Origin: Candidatus Poribacteria bacterium
GTDB taxonomy: Bacteria; Poribacteria; WGA-4E; GCA-2687025
Length of the DNA: 48,117 nt
Direction: 5' to 3'
Assembly: GCA_026004875.1 (NCBI GenBank)
Contig: BPJZ01000022.1
Coordinates: 1 to 48,117 of the forward strand
Every line of letters starts with the position of its first letter. The first letter of the stretch is position 1. Position numbers and translations under genes: made by a program. Of this stretch, positions 26,342-34,636 are shown in pieces. The notes below the pieces were generated by a model. It was not told where the DNA came from, did no database searches, and saw only the letters and a program-made list of their open reading frames with translations.

Positions 26342-28072
26342 TCACGGCGTTGTTTTGCCGAGAAATACTCCCTCCCCCCAGAGGCCTACCCAAACGGTTC
26401 CCGTCTCGTCCACCTGAACGGTTCGGACCCAACCGTCTTCGGGTCCGACCGGCTCCCAGTAGCGCCCCGACTCGTCAGCGAGGAAGAGGCCCCCTGTCCG
26501 GGTTCCGGCCAGGAGCCGGTCGTTCCATGGAACGAGCGCCCAGACCGGTCCCAGTCCCAACGGCTCCCACTTATTCAGCTCCACCGACCCTGTGGTCAGC
26601 CGATACAACTGAGCTGCCCCCGCCGCGTACACGGCACCGTTCCAAGGCAGTAGAGCCAGCAGGTGGCTTGGACCCGAAGGGAAGGGGAGCGGCTCCCACC
26701 GGCGCCGATCCGGCGCCCAGCGAAAGACCCCTCTTCCGGCGGTTCCGGCAAGGAGAAGCCCGTCTCCAGCGCCCAGCGCAGTGACCGCCTCCGGTGGAAG
26801 CCCTGCAGAAACGGGCTCCCAGCCTTCCGCCCCGTCCCACCGGAAGACGCCGCCGTCCTCCGTCCCTGCCCAGAGAGCGCCGTCGAAGACACAAAACGCC
26901 CGGATGTTCCGATCCTCCAGCCCGAACGGGCGCCAGGGGCCGGCGCCTTCCCAGGCGAAGACGCCGTATCCCTCCACAGCGGCCAGGAGCCGATCGCGCC
27001 ATGGAACGAGCGCCCAGACAGCCCCTTCCGGAAGCCCCTCCCACAACGGTTCCCAGCGACCTGCTCCCGGGCAAAAGCGAAGCACCCCGTTGAAGGCGGT
27101 TCCGGCGAACGTCTCCCCCTGAAACCTAGCCAGAGACATCGGGAAACTGTTGGGAAGCCCCTTCTGCCGGAATGCGTCTCCCTCCCACCGGAAGACCCCG
27201 TGACCGTCCGTTCCGGCGAAAAGCCCTCCAGGTCCTTCCGACAGCGCCCGAACCGCCCGACGCCCGATCACAACCGGCCGCCAAGGCAGTTCCGCACCCC
27301 GAGAGAGATAGACAGATCCCCCCTCCGTCGCCAGAAAGGCGATCTCTCCCCTGCTGGCGATGGCCCAGACTACTTGACCTTCTAGCTCGGGGATCCGATC
27401 CCAGGACCTCCCGTCATTTACCGAACGAAAGACTCGCCCTTCGTGTGTTCCAACCAGCAGCATTTGTCCAACGCGCCCAAGCGCGATCGGCGAACCGACA
27501 ACTAACCCTGCTTGCTCCCAGCGAGAGCCGCTCCATCGGACGAGTCCTGCTCCCCAAAGCCCAGCATAAAGCCCGCTCTGATCGGCAAACAGGCCCAACA
27601 CAAGCGGGGTGGTTAGCCCCTCGGAGAGCGGCTCCCACGCCCCGGACCGGTAACGGTACACCCCGGCTCCCGCCGTTGCCGCGTAAAGACCCTCTTCCCA
27701 CCAAGCGAGAGCGACGACCGTTTCAAGCCCCCTCGCGGCTCCGAGGGAACGCCACTCCTCAGCGCGGTTCTGGCTCCGGTACACCCCGAATCCGTCGACG
27801 GCGGCGTAAAGAACACTCCCCCGGCCGACCAGGGAGAGGACGTCTCCGCGCGGGAGGCCGGCATTGGCCAACTCCCAGCGTTCGCCTCCGTCCGATGAAC
27901 GGTAAAGCCCTCCGTCGTGCGTCCCCGCGTATACCCAACCGTTCGACGCCACGAGCAAGCTGAATACAAACCCTCCCAGCGGCCCACCGGTAGAGGTCCA
28001 ATCCCAGGCGCCCGCCGTCCAGAGCGCTCCCAGCAAAAGCCCAATCCTTACCCCCAGCAGCCAACCCCTCAT
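26342..28072 (-). CDS. BNR-like beta-propeller protein (photosystem assembly factor/sialidase-like repeats)
   Basis: 576 residues. The ATG at 28072 (MRGWLLGVRIGLLLGALWTA) follows GAGGAGGGTCGAA and gives a signal peptide; an open frame continues upstream but overlaps the divergent permease. The mature protein is a run of about 13 short repeats of about 40 residues, each with a turn such as LYAATAGAGVYRY, LFAGTDGHGVFRW, LWAGTEDGGVFRW, LLAGTAGRGVFRW, VYAGTHDGGLYRSSDGGERW, the last being a standard BNR Asp-box-like motif. It ends near TVWVGLWGEGVFL. Probably one or two propellers exported to the envelope. No sialidase catalytic Arg triad was seen, so enzymatic activity is unlikely. Confidence 0.8.
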   Translation of the reverse strand: MRGWLLGVRIGLLLGALWTAGAWDWTSTGGPLGGFVFSLLVASNGWVYAGTHDGGLYRSSDGGERWELANAGLPRGDVLSLVGRGSVLYAAVDGFGVYRSQNRAEEWRSLGAARGLETVVALAWWEEGLYAATAGAGVYRYRSGAWEPLSEGLTTPLVLGLFADQSGLYAGLWGAGLVRWSGSRWEQAGLVVGSPIALGRVGQMLLVGTHEGRVFRSVNDGRSWDRIPELEGQVVWAIASRGEIAFLATEGGSVYLSRGAELPWRPVVIGRRAVRALSEGPGGLFAGTDGHGVFRWEGDAFRQKGLPNSFPMSLARFQGETFAGTAFNGVLRFCPGAGRWEPLWEGLPEGAVWALVPWRDRLLAAVEGYGVFAWEGAGPWRPFGLEDRNIRAFCVFDGALWAGTEDGGVFRWDGAEGWEPVSAGLPPEAVTALGAGDGLLLAGTAGRGVFRWAPDRRRWEPLPFPSGPSHLLALLPWNGAVYAAGAAQLYRLTTGSVELNKWEPLGLGPVWALVPWNDRLLAGTRTGGLFLADESGRYWEPVGPEDGWVRTVQVDETGTVWVGLWGEGVFLGKTTP

Positions 28073-28109
28073 TTCGACCCTCCTCTGGAACATACCGCAG
28101 CCGTTCCGC

Positions 28110-28138
28110 TTGAAGCGCTCTTTTCCGGCGAGTAGTAT
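28110..28138 (+). promoter_or_regulatory. Possible sigma-70 promoter for the DUF5690 permease
   Basis: TTGAAG (28110-28115) and TAGTAT (28133-28138) are separated by 17 bases, each matching four of six consensus bases. The distance to the ATG at 28182 is about 44 bases. It is weak, but it is the best candidate in the 109-bp divergent gap. Confidence 0.35.
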
Positions 28139-28181
28139 TCCGGCAGCGCCTGAGGTTCCTTCTGACGGAGCGAAAACGCCG

Positions 28182-29501
28182 ATGAACTCGCCGTTAACCC
28201 GCTGGTTAGCCCGAACCAACCGCGTTACTTTCACGATCTTCGCCGGGGCCGTCGCCTTTATGACCTACTTTGCGATGTACGGCTTCCGCAAGCCGTACAC
28301 GGCGGCGCTGTTCGCCGAGCCGGTCGTCCTCTTGGGCCGGAACTTCACCCTTAAATCGGTGTTGGTCATCGCCCAGATCGTCGGCTACGCGCTCTCGAAG
28401 TTCTTAGGCATCAAAGTGCTCAGCGAAATGCCGCCTGGCCGACGAGCGGTCGGGCTAGTCGGACTGGTCGCCAGTTCGGAGCTCGCACTGCTGTTGTTTG
28501 GAATCGTTCCAGGGGCCTGGAAAGCCCTGGCGATCTTCCTGAACGGGCTTCCGCTTGGGATGATTTGGGGGCTGGTCTTCAGCTTCCTGGAAGGGCGACG
28601 CACTTCAGACGTTCTAGGAGCGATCCTCTCGGCCAGCTTCATTCTCTCGACGGGCGTCGTGAAGTCTGTAGGCCGTTGGGTGATGGAGCAGGGCGTCTCG
28701 GAAGGATGGATGCCATTTGTGGTCGGGCTGATCTTCTTGCCGGCGATTGGACTTGGAGCCTTTCTGCTGGCCCAACTGCCGCCGCCCAGTCGGGAGGAGG
28801 AGGCGCTGAGAACCCATCGCCAGCCGATGTACGCCGCCGATCGATCGGCCTTCTACCGAGCCTTCGCACCCGGGCTCACGGCGATTGTCCTGATGGCGAT
28901 GGTCCTGACCGGATTTCGGACGATCCGGGACGATTTCGCCGCCGAAATATGGACCGGCCTTGGATTCTCGGGTCAAGAGCAGATCACCCTCTTTACGCTT
29001 TCGGAGAGCCTGGTCACGCCGGTGGTGTTGGTCGTTCTGGGGCTGATGGTGGTGATTCGGGACGACCGCCGGGCGTTTTTGATCCAGATGAGCCTGATGG
29101 TCGGGGGCGTCGCGCTAATCGGTCTCGCCACCCTGCTTCATCAGATCGGCGCGATCGGGGGGCTGCTCTGGATGGTCCTCATCGGTGTCGGCCTCAACGT
29201 GGCCTACATCCCCGCGGGCTGTTTTCTCTTCGACCGGCTGATCGGAGCGACTCGATTCCCGGGCACAGCCGTATTCATGATCTACGTCACCGACGCGTTC
29301 GGGTACGCCTCCAGCGTGGGGATTCTGCTGTTTCGGGAGCTGTTCACCCCACGTCTGGAGTGGTTGACCTTCTTCATCCGCTTTGCCTATGCAGCAAGCT
29401 TGATCGGAGTGATCGCGTTTGGGTTTGCGCTTGCCTACTTTGCCCGCCGAACGCGACAGCCGCTTACCGCCTCGCCAGCGGAGATCTCAGAGGCTCAATA
29501 G
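28182..29501 (+). CDS. DUF5690 family major-facilitator permease
   Basis: 439 residues with about 12 hydrophobic segments. The DUF5690 blocks are strongly kept: YFAMYGFRKPYTAALF, VLVIAQIVGYALSKFLGIKV, FLNGLPLGMIWGLVFSFLEG, SASFILSTGVVKSVGRWVM, EGWMPFVVGLIFLP, FRTIRDDFAAEIW, AVFMIYVTDAFGYASSVGIL. These proteins belong to the MFS superfamily; the substrate is unknown. The ATG at 28182 (MNSPLTRWLARTNRV) is the natural start because the upstream in-frame sequence is not conserved-looking and overlaps the promoter region. Its 3' end overlaps the convergent CBM9-like gene by seven bases. Confidence 0.85.
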   Translation: MNSPLTRWLARTNRVTFTIFAGAVAFMTYFAMYGFRKPYTAALFAEPVVLLGRNFTLKSVLVIAQIVGYALSKFLGIKVLSEMPPGRRAVGLVGLVASSELALLLFGIVPGAWKALAIFLNGLPLGMIWGLVFSFLEGRRTSDVLGAILSASFILSTGVVKSVGRWVMEQGVSEGWMPFVVGLIFLPAIGLGAFLLAQLPPPSREEEALRTHRQPMYAADRSAFYRAFAPGLTAIVLMAMVLTGFRTIRDDFAAEIWTGLGFSGQEQITLFTLSESLVTPVVLVVLGLMVVIRDDRRAFLIQMSLMVGGVALIGLATLLHQIGAIGGLLWMVLIGVGLNVAYIPAGCFLFDRLIGATRFPGTAVFMIYVTDAFGYASSVGILLFRELFTPRLEWLTFFIRFAYAASLIGVIAFGFALAYFARRTRQPLTASPAEISEAQ

Positions 29502-30205
29502 AGGGACTTCATCCGGCCCCAAGTGGTCATCAGGGTGGTGCTAGGGTCCAGCCTCTGGAAGAAGCGAAAGATTCCCTGAGGGGTCTCGTACGGCGTGCTT
29601 GGGGCGACCCACCCGAGCCGCGTCTCCGGCTGGCCGGTGTCGGCATCCATATAGAAGAGGTTCAGGCCCATCTCCGGCGGCTCGGCGTACATCGCCTCCA
29701 CGTCGAGCCGAATTTCGCAGGTACGGCCCTCCTGTCCCCAGACGACAAAAGGAGCGTCCGGGTCCTCCAGCGAGGCGCTTTGAAAGAGCGGGATCGTGTA
29801 CCACCGCCCCACCGCGTCGCCAAAGTACTCCGTGACGTAGAGGACCACCCGATCGGAGCGTTCCGGCTGCTCCGAGTCCACAAAGCGCTCGTCGTCATCA
29901 ATCAGCAGCGCCAAGTAGAGGGCGTCCTCGCGCCAGACGGCCTTAAAGCGAACCTCGGTATCGGTGACGTCGGTCCACAGAGTGCCGTCGTCCACGTTCC
30001 ACTCCAGGACCCCAAAGGAGACCTCCTCCCAGGCAGGATCGTCCAGGATGCCGTCTAAAAGAGGCGCCCTCGAAACGCGCTTGACTGGGTAAACCGGCGG
30101 CGGAGTCGCCTCCGGCTCACTCCCCAGCGCCGTGCCGCTCAGAACAAGCGCAACGGCACAAAGCCCGGTCAGAACTCCACGAGCAATCTGCCGTACCCCA
30201 GCCAT
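29495..30205 (-). CDS. Exported CBM9-like (carbohydrate-binding) protein
   Basis: 236 residues from the ATG at 30205, chosen because GGAGGGG lies just upstream; an ATG at 30238 has no such site. A signal peptide (GVLTGLCAVALVLSGTALG) is followed by the CBM9/DOMON-like opening SRAPLLDGILDDPAWEEVSF. Later come VRFKAVWREDALYLALLIDD, DRVVLYVTEYFGD and CEIRLDVEAMYAEPPEMGLN, typical of this beta-sandwich. CBM9 modules bind the ends of polysaccharides. No catalytic module is attached. Confidence 0.8.
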   Translation of the reverse strand: MAGVRQIARGVLTGLCAVALVLSGTALGSEPEATPPPVYPVKRVSRAPLLDGILDDPAWEEVSFGVLEWNVDDGTLWTDVTDTEVRFKAVWREDALYLALLIDDDERFVDSEQPERSDRVVLYVTEYFGDAVGRWYTIPLFQSASLEDPDAPFVVWGQEGRTCEIRLDVEAMYAEPPEMGLNLFYMDADTGQPETRLGWVAPSTPYETPQGIFRFFQRLDPSTTLMTTWGRMKSLY

Positions 30206-30336
30206 TCTGCCCCTCCGTTTGCTTAACATTCTATTCATATCTTACGGCCCCCCATTTTGGAAGTCAACCGCGGCCTTCGGGTAACGGAGAAACGCTTTCA
30301 GAGCGCGGAGGCTCGGTCCTGGTCTCGAATTGGGCT

Positions 30337-30365
30337 TTGTGTTCGCCAAAACGATCGATTATGAT
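30337..30365 (+). promoter_or_regulatory. Possible promoter of the selenoprotein gene
   Basis: TTGTGT (30337-30342), 17 bases, then TATGAT (30360-30365; five of six consensus bases). The predicted leader to the GTG at 30408 is about 36 bases and includes AAAGGAG at 30394-30400. The -35 element is weak. Confidence 0.4.
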
Positions 30366-30407
30366 TAAAGACGGACTAGACCCTCTTTTGACGAAAGGAG
30401 CACGGCG

Positions 30408-30635
30408 GTGAAGGTCGAGATCCTTTATTGCACCTCTTGAGGCTACCTTCCTCGTGCCGCCAGTTTGGCGGACAAGATTCGCGCCGAGATTCCTAGCGCA
30501 GAGGTGGAACTAAAACCGGGCAGCGGTGGCGTCTTTGAAATCACCGTGGACGGGACGCTGGTCTTCTCCAAGAAGCAGCAGGGCCGCTTTCCTGAGGAAA
30601 CGGAGGCCCTGGAGCTTATTCGAAAGGCCGGCTAA
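30408..30635 (+). CDS. Selenoprotein W-like (SelT/SelW/SelH, Rdx family) with in-frame TGA = selenocysteine
   Basis: A 75-residue thioredoxin-fold protein. The GTG at 30408 lies seven bases after AAAGGAG. Translation gives VKVEILYCTS, then TGA at 30438-30440, then GYLPRAASLADKIRAEI and on to TAA at 30633. The family's redox motif C-x-x-U/C falls exactly on the TGA (Cys8, residue 11 = U). The family's second conserved block also follows: VELKPGSGGVFEITVDG, LVFSKKQQGRFPE. Bacterial homologues with Cys read C-x-x-C here. Rdx proteins are thought to act in thiol/selenol redox control. No frameshift or upstream stop is needed. A SECIS-like hairpin follows the TGA. Reading TGA as a stop would leave a meaningless 10-residue peptide, so the selenocysteine reading is much the better one. 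SelA/B/C/D must be encoded elsewhere. Confidence 0.87.
30457..30471 (+). promoter_or_regulatory. Predicted bacterial SECIS hairpin
   Basis: Inside the selenoprotein frame, CCGCCA (30457-30462) pairs perfectly with TGGCGG (30466-30471) around a 3-base loop GTT. The loop begins 22 bases after the TGA and its first base is G. Both agree with the known bacterial SECIS rules: an apical stem-loop, a conserved G among the first two loop bases, and 16-37 bases between UGA and loop. SelB would bind it to deliver Sec-tRNA. Confidence 0.7.
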
Positions 30636-30636
30636 C

Positions 30637-31482
30637 GCGTGGGCTGCGTCGCCGTCTGCCGGGATCGGAGACGGCGGCCAGCCGCCGATTTGGGCCGAAT
30701 CGATCTCCGTTCGGTTCGGCGCCTTTTTTGCCCTCCGCGAGGTTCACTTTGCCCTTTCCCCCGGCGAGATCACCGGCATCCTTGGCCCCAACGGCGCCGG
30801 AAAGACGACGCTGTTGCGCGTCCTAGCGGGCGTCTTGAAACCGGACCGCGGCCGCGTTTGGCTTTTTGGCGCCCCCTTGGATCGGTACAGCCGGCGCCAG
30901 CTGGCCCGCCGAATCGGGGTGATCCCCCAGCACAGCGCCTTGGACCTGGAGTTGAGCGTCCGAGAGATTGTAGCGATGGGCCGTTTTTGCCACCGCCCGA
31001 TCTACGCAGGGCCGACGCCAGAGGATTTCGAAGCGATCGAACGGGCCATTGAGCGGATGAACCTTCGCTCCCTCGTGGACCGCCCGGCGTACTCGCTGAG
31101 CGGAGGAGAACGCCAGCGAATGTTTCTTGCGCAAGTGCTCGCTCAGGACCCTCAGATCGTCCTATTGGACGAGCCGATCACCCACCTCGACATCCGCTAT
31201 CAGGCGGAAGCGCTCGGCATGTTGCGCGAGTTGGTCGCCGGAAACGGATGGACAGCAGCGGTGATCCTTCACGATCTGAACCTGGCCTACCAGTTTTGCG
31301 ATCGGCTCTTCTTCCTCCGGGGGGGCCAAACCGTCGCCGTCGGTACCGTCGCGGAGCTCAGCCGACCTGAGATCATCCGCCAAACCTTTGAAGTAGAGGC
31401 GGAGTTCCTCCACTTCCCCGACACCAACGCTCCCTACGTTCGGTTGAAGTTCCCGAAGCTCAGCGAGTCGAGGCCTTCCTAA
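30637..31482 (+). CDS. FecE/BtuD-type ABC transporter ATP-binding protein, start uncertain
   Basis: Complete nucleotide-binding domain: ESISVRFGAFFALREVHFAL, Walker A in GILGPNGAGKTTLLRVLAG, Q-loop at GVIPQHSALDLELSVREIV, signature in YSLSGGERQRMFLAQVL, Walker B in IVLLDEPITHLDI, and the switch His in AVILHDLNLA. It resembles ATPases of siderophore, heme, B12 and zinc importers. No permease or binding-protein gene adjoins it. No ATG, GTG or TTG occurs in this frame between the selenoprotein stop and the ABC domain. A GTG at 30639 is in another frame, so a one-base error in 30640-30700 may hide the true start. It follows the selenoprotein immediately and probably shares its mRNA. Confidence 0.85.
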   Translation, partial: AWAASPSAGIGDGGQPPIWAESISVRFGAFFALREVHFALSPGEITGILGPNGAGKTTLLRVLAGVLKPDRGRVWLFGAPLDRYSRRQLARRIGVIPQHSALDLELSVREIVAMGRFCHRPIYAGPTPEDFEAIERAIERMNLRSLVDRPAYSLSGGERQRMFLAQVLAQDPQIVLLDEPITHLDIRYQAEALGMLRELVAGNGWTAAVILHDLNLAYQFCDRLFFLRGGQTVAVGTVAELSRPEIIRQTFEVEAEFLHFPDTNAPYVRLKFPKLSESRPS

Positions 31483-32648
31483 TGGCGTGGCTTCTGTCGT
31501 TGCTGTGGGCGCTCTCCGCCGAGGAGACCCCCCAATTGACCCACTTGAAGACGATTCCAGAGCGAATCGCCGCGCGAGACTTCCCCTCAATCTTTCAGGC
31601 GTGGAACCCGGCGGACAACCTTCCCTCCGAGGACCGATGGGAAACGATGGCCCGACACGATCTTGTCTGGCTAGGGACGGGCGCCCTCGGTCTGCGCTGG
31701 AATCACCACTACGCCGGTCTAGCTAAAGGCTTCGTCCCTGAGGACCTCTCCTCGGCGTTGGAGCGCCGCCGTTTGCTGTTGGAAAAGAACCCCTGTCTCA
31801 TTCTGATCGCCGAAATTCGATACCGGGACGCTGGAGATTGGTACCTTCCTCCCGACCATCCCTGGTGGCAGCGTGACGAAAGCGGCCAACGGATCGTCGG
31901 TTGGGAGGAGGGGAACTACTATCTGCTCGACTTTTCCAACCCGGCGTTCCAAGCGCAGGTGGCCCAACAGGCGGCTGCCGCCGTCCGCTCCGGCGTCTTT
32001 GACGGCGTCCTGCTGGACTGGTGGCGAGACGACCCGGAGCGGCTGTCGCTCCTGCGTCGCGTTCGGGAGGCGGTCGGTCCGGACGCGCTCATTCTGGTCA
32101 ACAGCAACGACCGAACAGTTCCCAAGTCCGCCCCGTACGTGAACGGGCTCTTCATGGAGTGCTATCGGAGCCAAACGCCCGAGGACTGGCGACGGATAGA
32201 AGCAACGCTCCGCTGGGCCGAATCGGCGCTCCGAGCCCCTCGGGCCAACTGCCTAGAAACCTGGTACCACCGTTCCCGACGGGACGAACACCTGATGCGG
32301 GCGACCACGACGTTGGTCTTGACCCACTCGGACGGCTACGCGCTGTTCTCCGACCCCAACCCGTTGCCGACACCTGACCACCTACACGACTGGTATCCCT
32401 TCTGGGACGCGCCGCTTGGTCGGCCGACGGCACCGGGCGTCCGCCGAGAGGACGGCTCTTGGACGCGAGAGTTCACCGGCGGAACGGCGCTTTATAACCC
32501 GATGGGGAACCCGCCCACAGCGATTCGCTTCTCCACACCCCGCTGGAGCGTCGCCCAGGGCCGAAGCGGTACAACCTTCACCGTCCCCGGTGGAGATGGA
32601 GACTTGTTTCTCCAACGGACAGAAGCAAACTTGAACCGGAAGCAGTAG
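31482..32648 (+). CDS. Putative glycoside hydrolase, GHL15-like TIM barrel
   Basis: 388 residues with a short signal-like N-terminus (MAWLLSLLWALSAEETPQ). The body resembles hypothetical glycosyl hydrolase family 15: FPSIFQAWNPADN, MARHDLVWLGTG, CLILIAEIRYRDA, NYYLLDFSNPAFQAQVAQQA, then FDGVLLDWWRDD with a likely acidic active-site residue, LILVNSNDR, YVNGLFMECYRS with a second acidic residue, and VLTHSDGYALFSDPN. No GHL15 member that I know is characterised. The ATG at 31482 overlaps the last base of the preceding ABC gene's stop. Substrate unknown. Confidence 0.7.
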   Translation: MAWLLSLLWALSAEETPQLTHLKTIPERIAARDFPSIFQAWNPADNLPSEDRWETMARHDLVWLGTGALGLRWNHHYAGLAKGFVPEDLSSALERRRLLLEKNPCLILIAEIRYRDAGDWYLPPDHPWWQRDESGQRIVGWEEGNYYLLDFSNPAFQAQVAQQAAAAVRSGVFDGVLLDWWRDDPERLSLLRRVREAVGPDALILVNSNDRTVPKSAPYVNGLFMECYRSQTPEDWRRIEATLRWAESALRAPRANCLETWYHRSRRDEHLMRATTTLVLTHSDGYALFSDPNPLPTPDHLHDWYPFWDAPLGRPTAPGVRREDGSWTREFTGGTALYNPMGNPPTAIRFSTPRWSVAQGRSGTTFTVPGGDGDLFLQRTEANLNRKQ

Positions 32649-32659
32649 CGCAGGTGGGC

Positions 32660-33652
32660 TCAGTCTAGGCGGACCTCTCGACCCAGTCGGGAGGACTCCT
32701 CAACGGCCAGGAGGAGACGAACCACCTCCCGGGAGTGGGCGTTGGGAATCGGCTCCGGCCGACCGGTAAGGATCGCCTCGACGAAGGCGGCCAGCTCTTC
32801 GGTCACACCGCCCCGGTCGCCGGGGTCCAACTCCTGATACTCTCCATTCTCCTTCCGGAGCCAGATGCGGTTCTGATAGGGGACCGTCTTGATCATCCCT
32901 TCGGTACCGACGATCTCGCCGATCAGCTCGTCGGGCCCAATCAACCGTTCTGGGCGTTTCCAGCCGCAATGCTGAACGGTAGCGTAGGCGCCGTTCTCAA
33001 ACTCCAAGAGGGCCATGACCGAGTCGTCCGCGTTCAAGCCTAGGATGCGATTGGAGACCATCCCCTTAACGGAGACGACTCGGCTTCCCAGGAACCAGAG
33101 GAGCCGATCCAGCATGTGAGCGCCGTTCATCAGCCACATGCCGCCGCCTTTGGAGCGGTCCAGAAACCAAGAGGGGCGCTGCGCCAAGCCGAAGGGCTTA
33201 TACCACGTCTCGGTGGCCATGACGACCTCGCCGATCGTCCCCTCTTCGAGAAGTCGCTTGGCGAGACGGTTGGCAGCGAAAAACTGCTGCGTGTGGCCCA
33301 CCATCAACCGGACGCTGTTCCGCTCGGCTGCAGCGATCATCGCGTCGCACTCTTCTAGCGTCATGGCCATCGGCTTTTCGACCATCACGTGCTTTCCAGC
33401 CTCCATCGCCTCGATCGCGACCGGCGCGTGCAGCCAATGCGGCAAGCAGACGAGCACCAGCCGGACCTCCTCCCGCTCCAAAAGCTCCGAATAGGCGGAG
33501 AAACCCTCCCCACCGAACCGCTCCACAAAACGGGTTCGGCGCTCCTCGTCCGGTTCAGCGACGCCAACAAGAAAAAGCTCCGGATGACGGGCGACCGCAT
33601 GGGCGTGCGCCCCGGAGATTCTCCCCGCTCCGACAATCCCAACGCCTAGCAT
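32660..33652 (-). CDS. Gfo/Idh/MocA family oxidoreductase
   Basis: 330 residues. GIVGAGRISGAHAHAV is the nucleotide-binding turn (residues 5-20), VMVEKPMAMTLEECDAMI holds the family Lys, and GGGMWLMNGAHMLDRLLWFL the substrate-side motif. The C-terminal domain is complete with PIPNAHSREVVRLLLAVEES near the end. The ATG at 33652 (MLGVGIVGAG) after GGGTGGGAGG is used, not the longer frame. A second member after the one at 23688; the two differ clearly and probably act on different sugars or inositols. Convergent with the GHL15-like gene. Confidence 0.9.
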   Translation of the reverse strand: MLGVGIVGAGRISGAHAHAVARHPELFLVGVAEPDEERRTRFVERFGGEGFSAYSELLEREEVRLVLVCLPHWLHAPVAIEAMEAGKHVMVEKPMAMTLEECDAMIAAAERNSVRLMVGHTQQFFAANRLAKRLLEEGTIGEVVMATETWYKPFGLAQRPSWFLDRSKGGGMWLMNGAHMLDRLLWFLGSRVVSVKGMVSNRILGLNADDSVMALLEFENGAYATVQHCGWKRPERLIGPDELIGEIVGTEGMIKTVPYQNRIWLRKENGEYQELDPGDRGGVTEELAAFVEAILTGRPEPIPNAHSREVVRLLLAVEESSRLGREVRLD

Positions 33653-33751
33653 CCTCCCACCCTTTCTGAGAAACACAACGATGTCCTGCCCTAAGCATTT
33701 GGTAGCGGGGATTGTGGCACGCGAAATCCAACAGGACAAGCGAACGGGAGG

Positions 33752-34609
33752 CTAGGCGTGCACCCACTGCGCCACCGTCTGCTCCATCGGAGTGGTCGGT
33801 CTTCCGATGAGATGACTCAACTGACGGCTCTCATCGAACAGCGCCCCACGGGCGATCGCCCGATCCCACTCGGCGATCATCTGGGCGACCGGTTCGGGCA
33901 ACCCGGACTGGGCCAGGACCGCCGCGTACTCCTCGGGGCTGAGGTTCCGATAGGGGATCTCCCTTCCGGTCAACCGGGAAAGCGTTCGGGCCAGATCGCT
34001 CATGGTCCAGCTCTCGTCGCCCGCCAGTTCGTAGGTCTTGCCGGTGTGGCCCTCCGTGGTGAGGACGGCGGCGGCAGCCTCGGCGTAGTCGGCTCGCGCA
34101 GCAGAGGAGATGCGCCCCTCCCCGGCGCTCCCGACCAGTACGCCGTGGGCGAGCGCCGCCCGAACGTTGCTCTCGTAGTTCTCCGTGTACCAACCGTTCC
34201 GGAGAAGGGTGAAGCCCAACCCCGACTCTTGAATCAGGACCTCCGTCTGGCGGTGCTCGTCAGCAAGGCTCAGCTCGGAGCGGTCTGCGTGGAGCAGACT
34301 TGTGTAGACCAAGCCGCCCACTCCAACGCGCCGGGCGGCCTGGATCACGTTTCGATGCTGCTCAACCCGCTTGCCGATCTCATTCGCAGAGATGAGCAAG
34401 AGACGTTCCACGCCGACCAGCGCCCGTTCCAGGGTTTCCGGCTGGGTGTAGTCCGCCTGCCGGACAATCACCCCTTGTGCAGCAAGGCCGGCGGCCTTTT
34501 TAAGGTCGCGGGCCAGTGCCACCACTCGATTGGCCGGCACACCCCGTCGAAGAAGTGCGGCCACCACCAAGCGCCCCAGGTTGCCCGTGGACCCTGTCAC
34601 ACCGATCAT
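33752..34609 (-). CDS. NmrA/QOR2-type NAD(P)H-binding reductase
   Basis: 285 residues starting MIGVTGSTGNLGRLVVAALL, an atypical SDR Rossmann turn G-x-x-G-x-x-G. It continues with VVALARDLKKAAGLAAQGV, RQADYTQPETLERALVGVER, VYTSLLHADRSELSLADEHR, TLLRNGWYTENY, YELAGDESWTMSDLARTLSR. This resembles NAD(P)H:quinone oxidoreductase 2 (QorB/YtfG). It lacks the Y-x-x-x-K catalytic pair of classical SDRs, as usual for the group. Ribosome site AAGGAGGGAG precedes the ATG at 34609. It may protect against quinone or electrophile stress; an inverted repeat lies just upstream. Confidence 0.85.
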   Translation of the reverse strand: MIGVTGSTGNLGRLVVAALLRRGVPANRVVALARDLKKAAGLAAQGVIVRQADYTQPETLERALVGVERLLLISANEIGKRVEQHRNVIQAARRVGVGGLVYTSLLHADRSELSLADEHRQTEVLIQESGLGFTLLRNGWYTENYESNVRAALAHGVLVGSAGEGRISSAARADYAEAAAAVLTTEGHTGKTYELAGDESWTMSDLARTLSRLTGREIPYRNLSPEEYAAVLAQSGLPEPVAQMIAEWDRAIARGALFDESRQLSHLIGRPTTPMEQTVAQWVHA

Positions 34610-34636
34610 TTCAACTCCCTCCTTGTCCGACCAACA

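Noticed and set aside
30639..31052. Separate small gene starting at GTG 30639 after the selenoprotein
   Set aside because: Its translation is an Arg/Pro-rich shadow of the ABC ATPase frame; at most this GTG is the true start of the ATPase if one base is missing.
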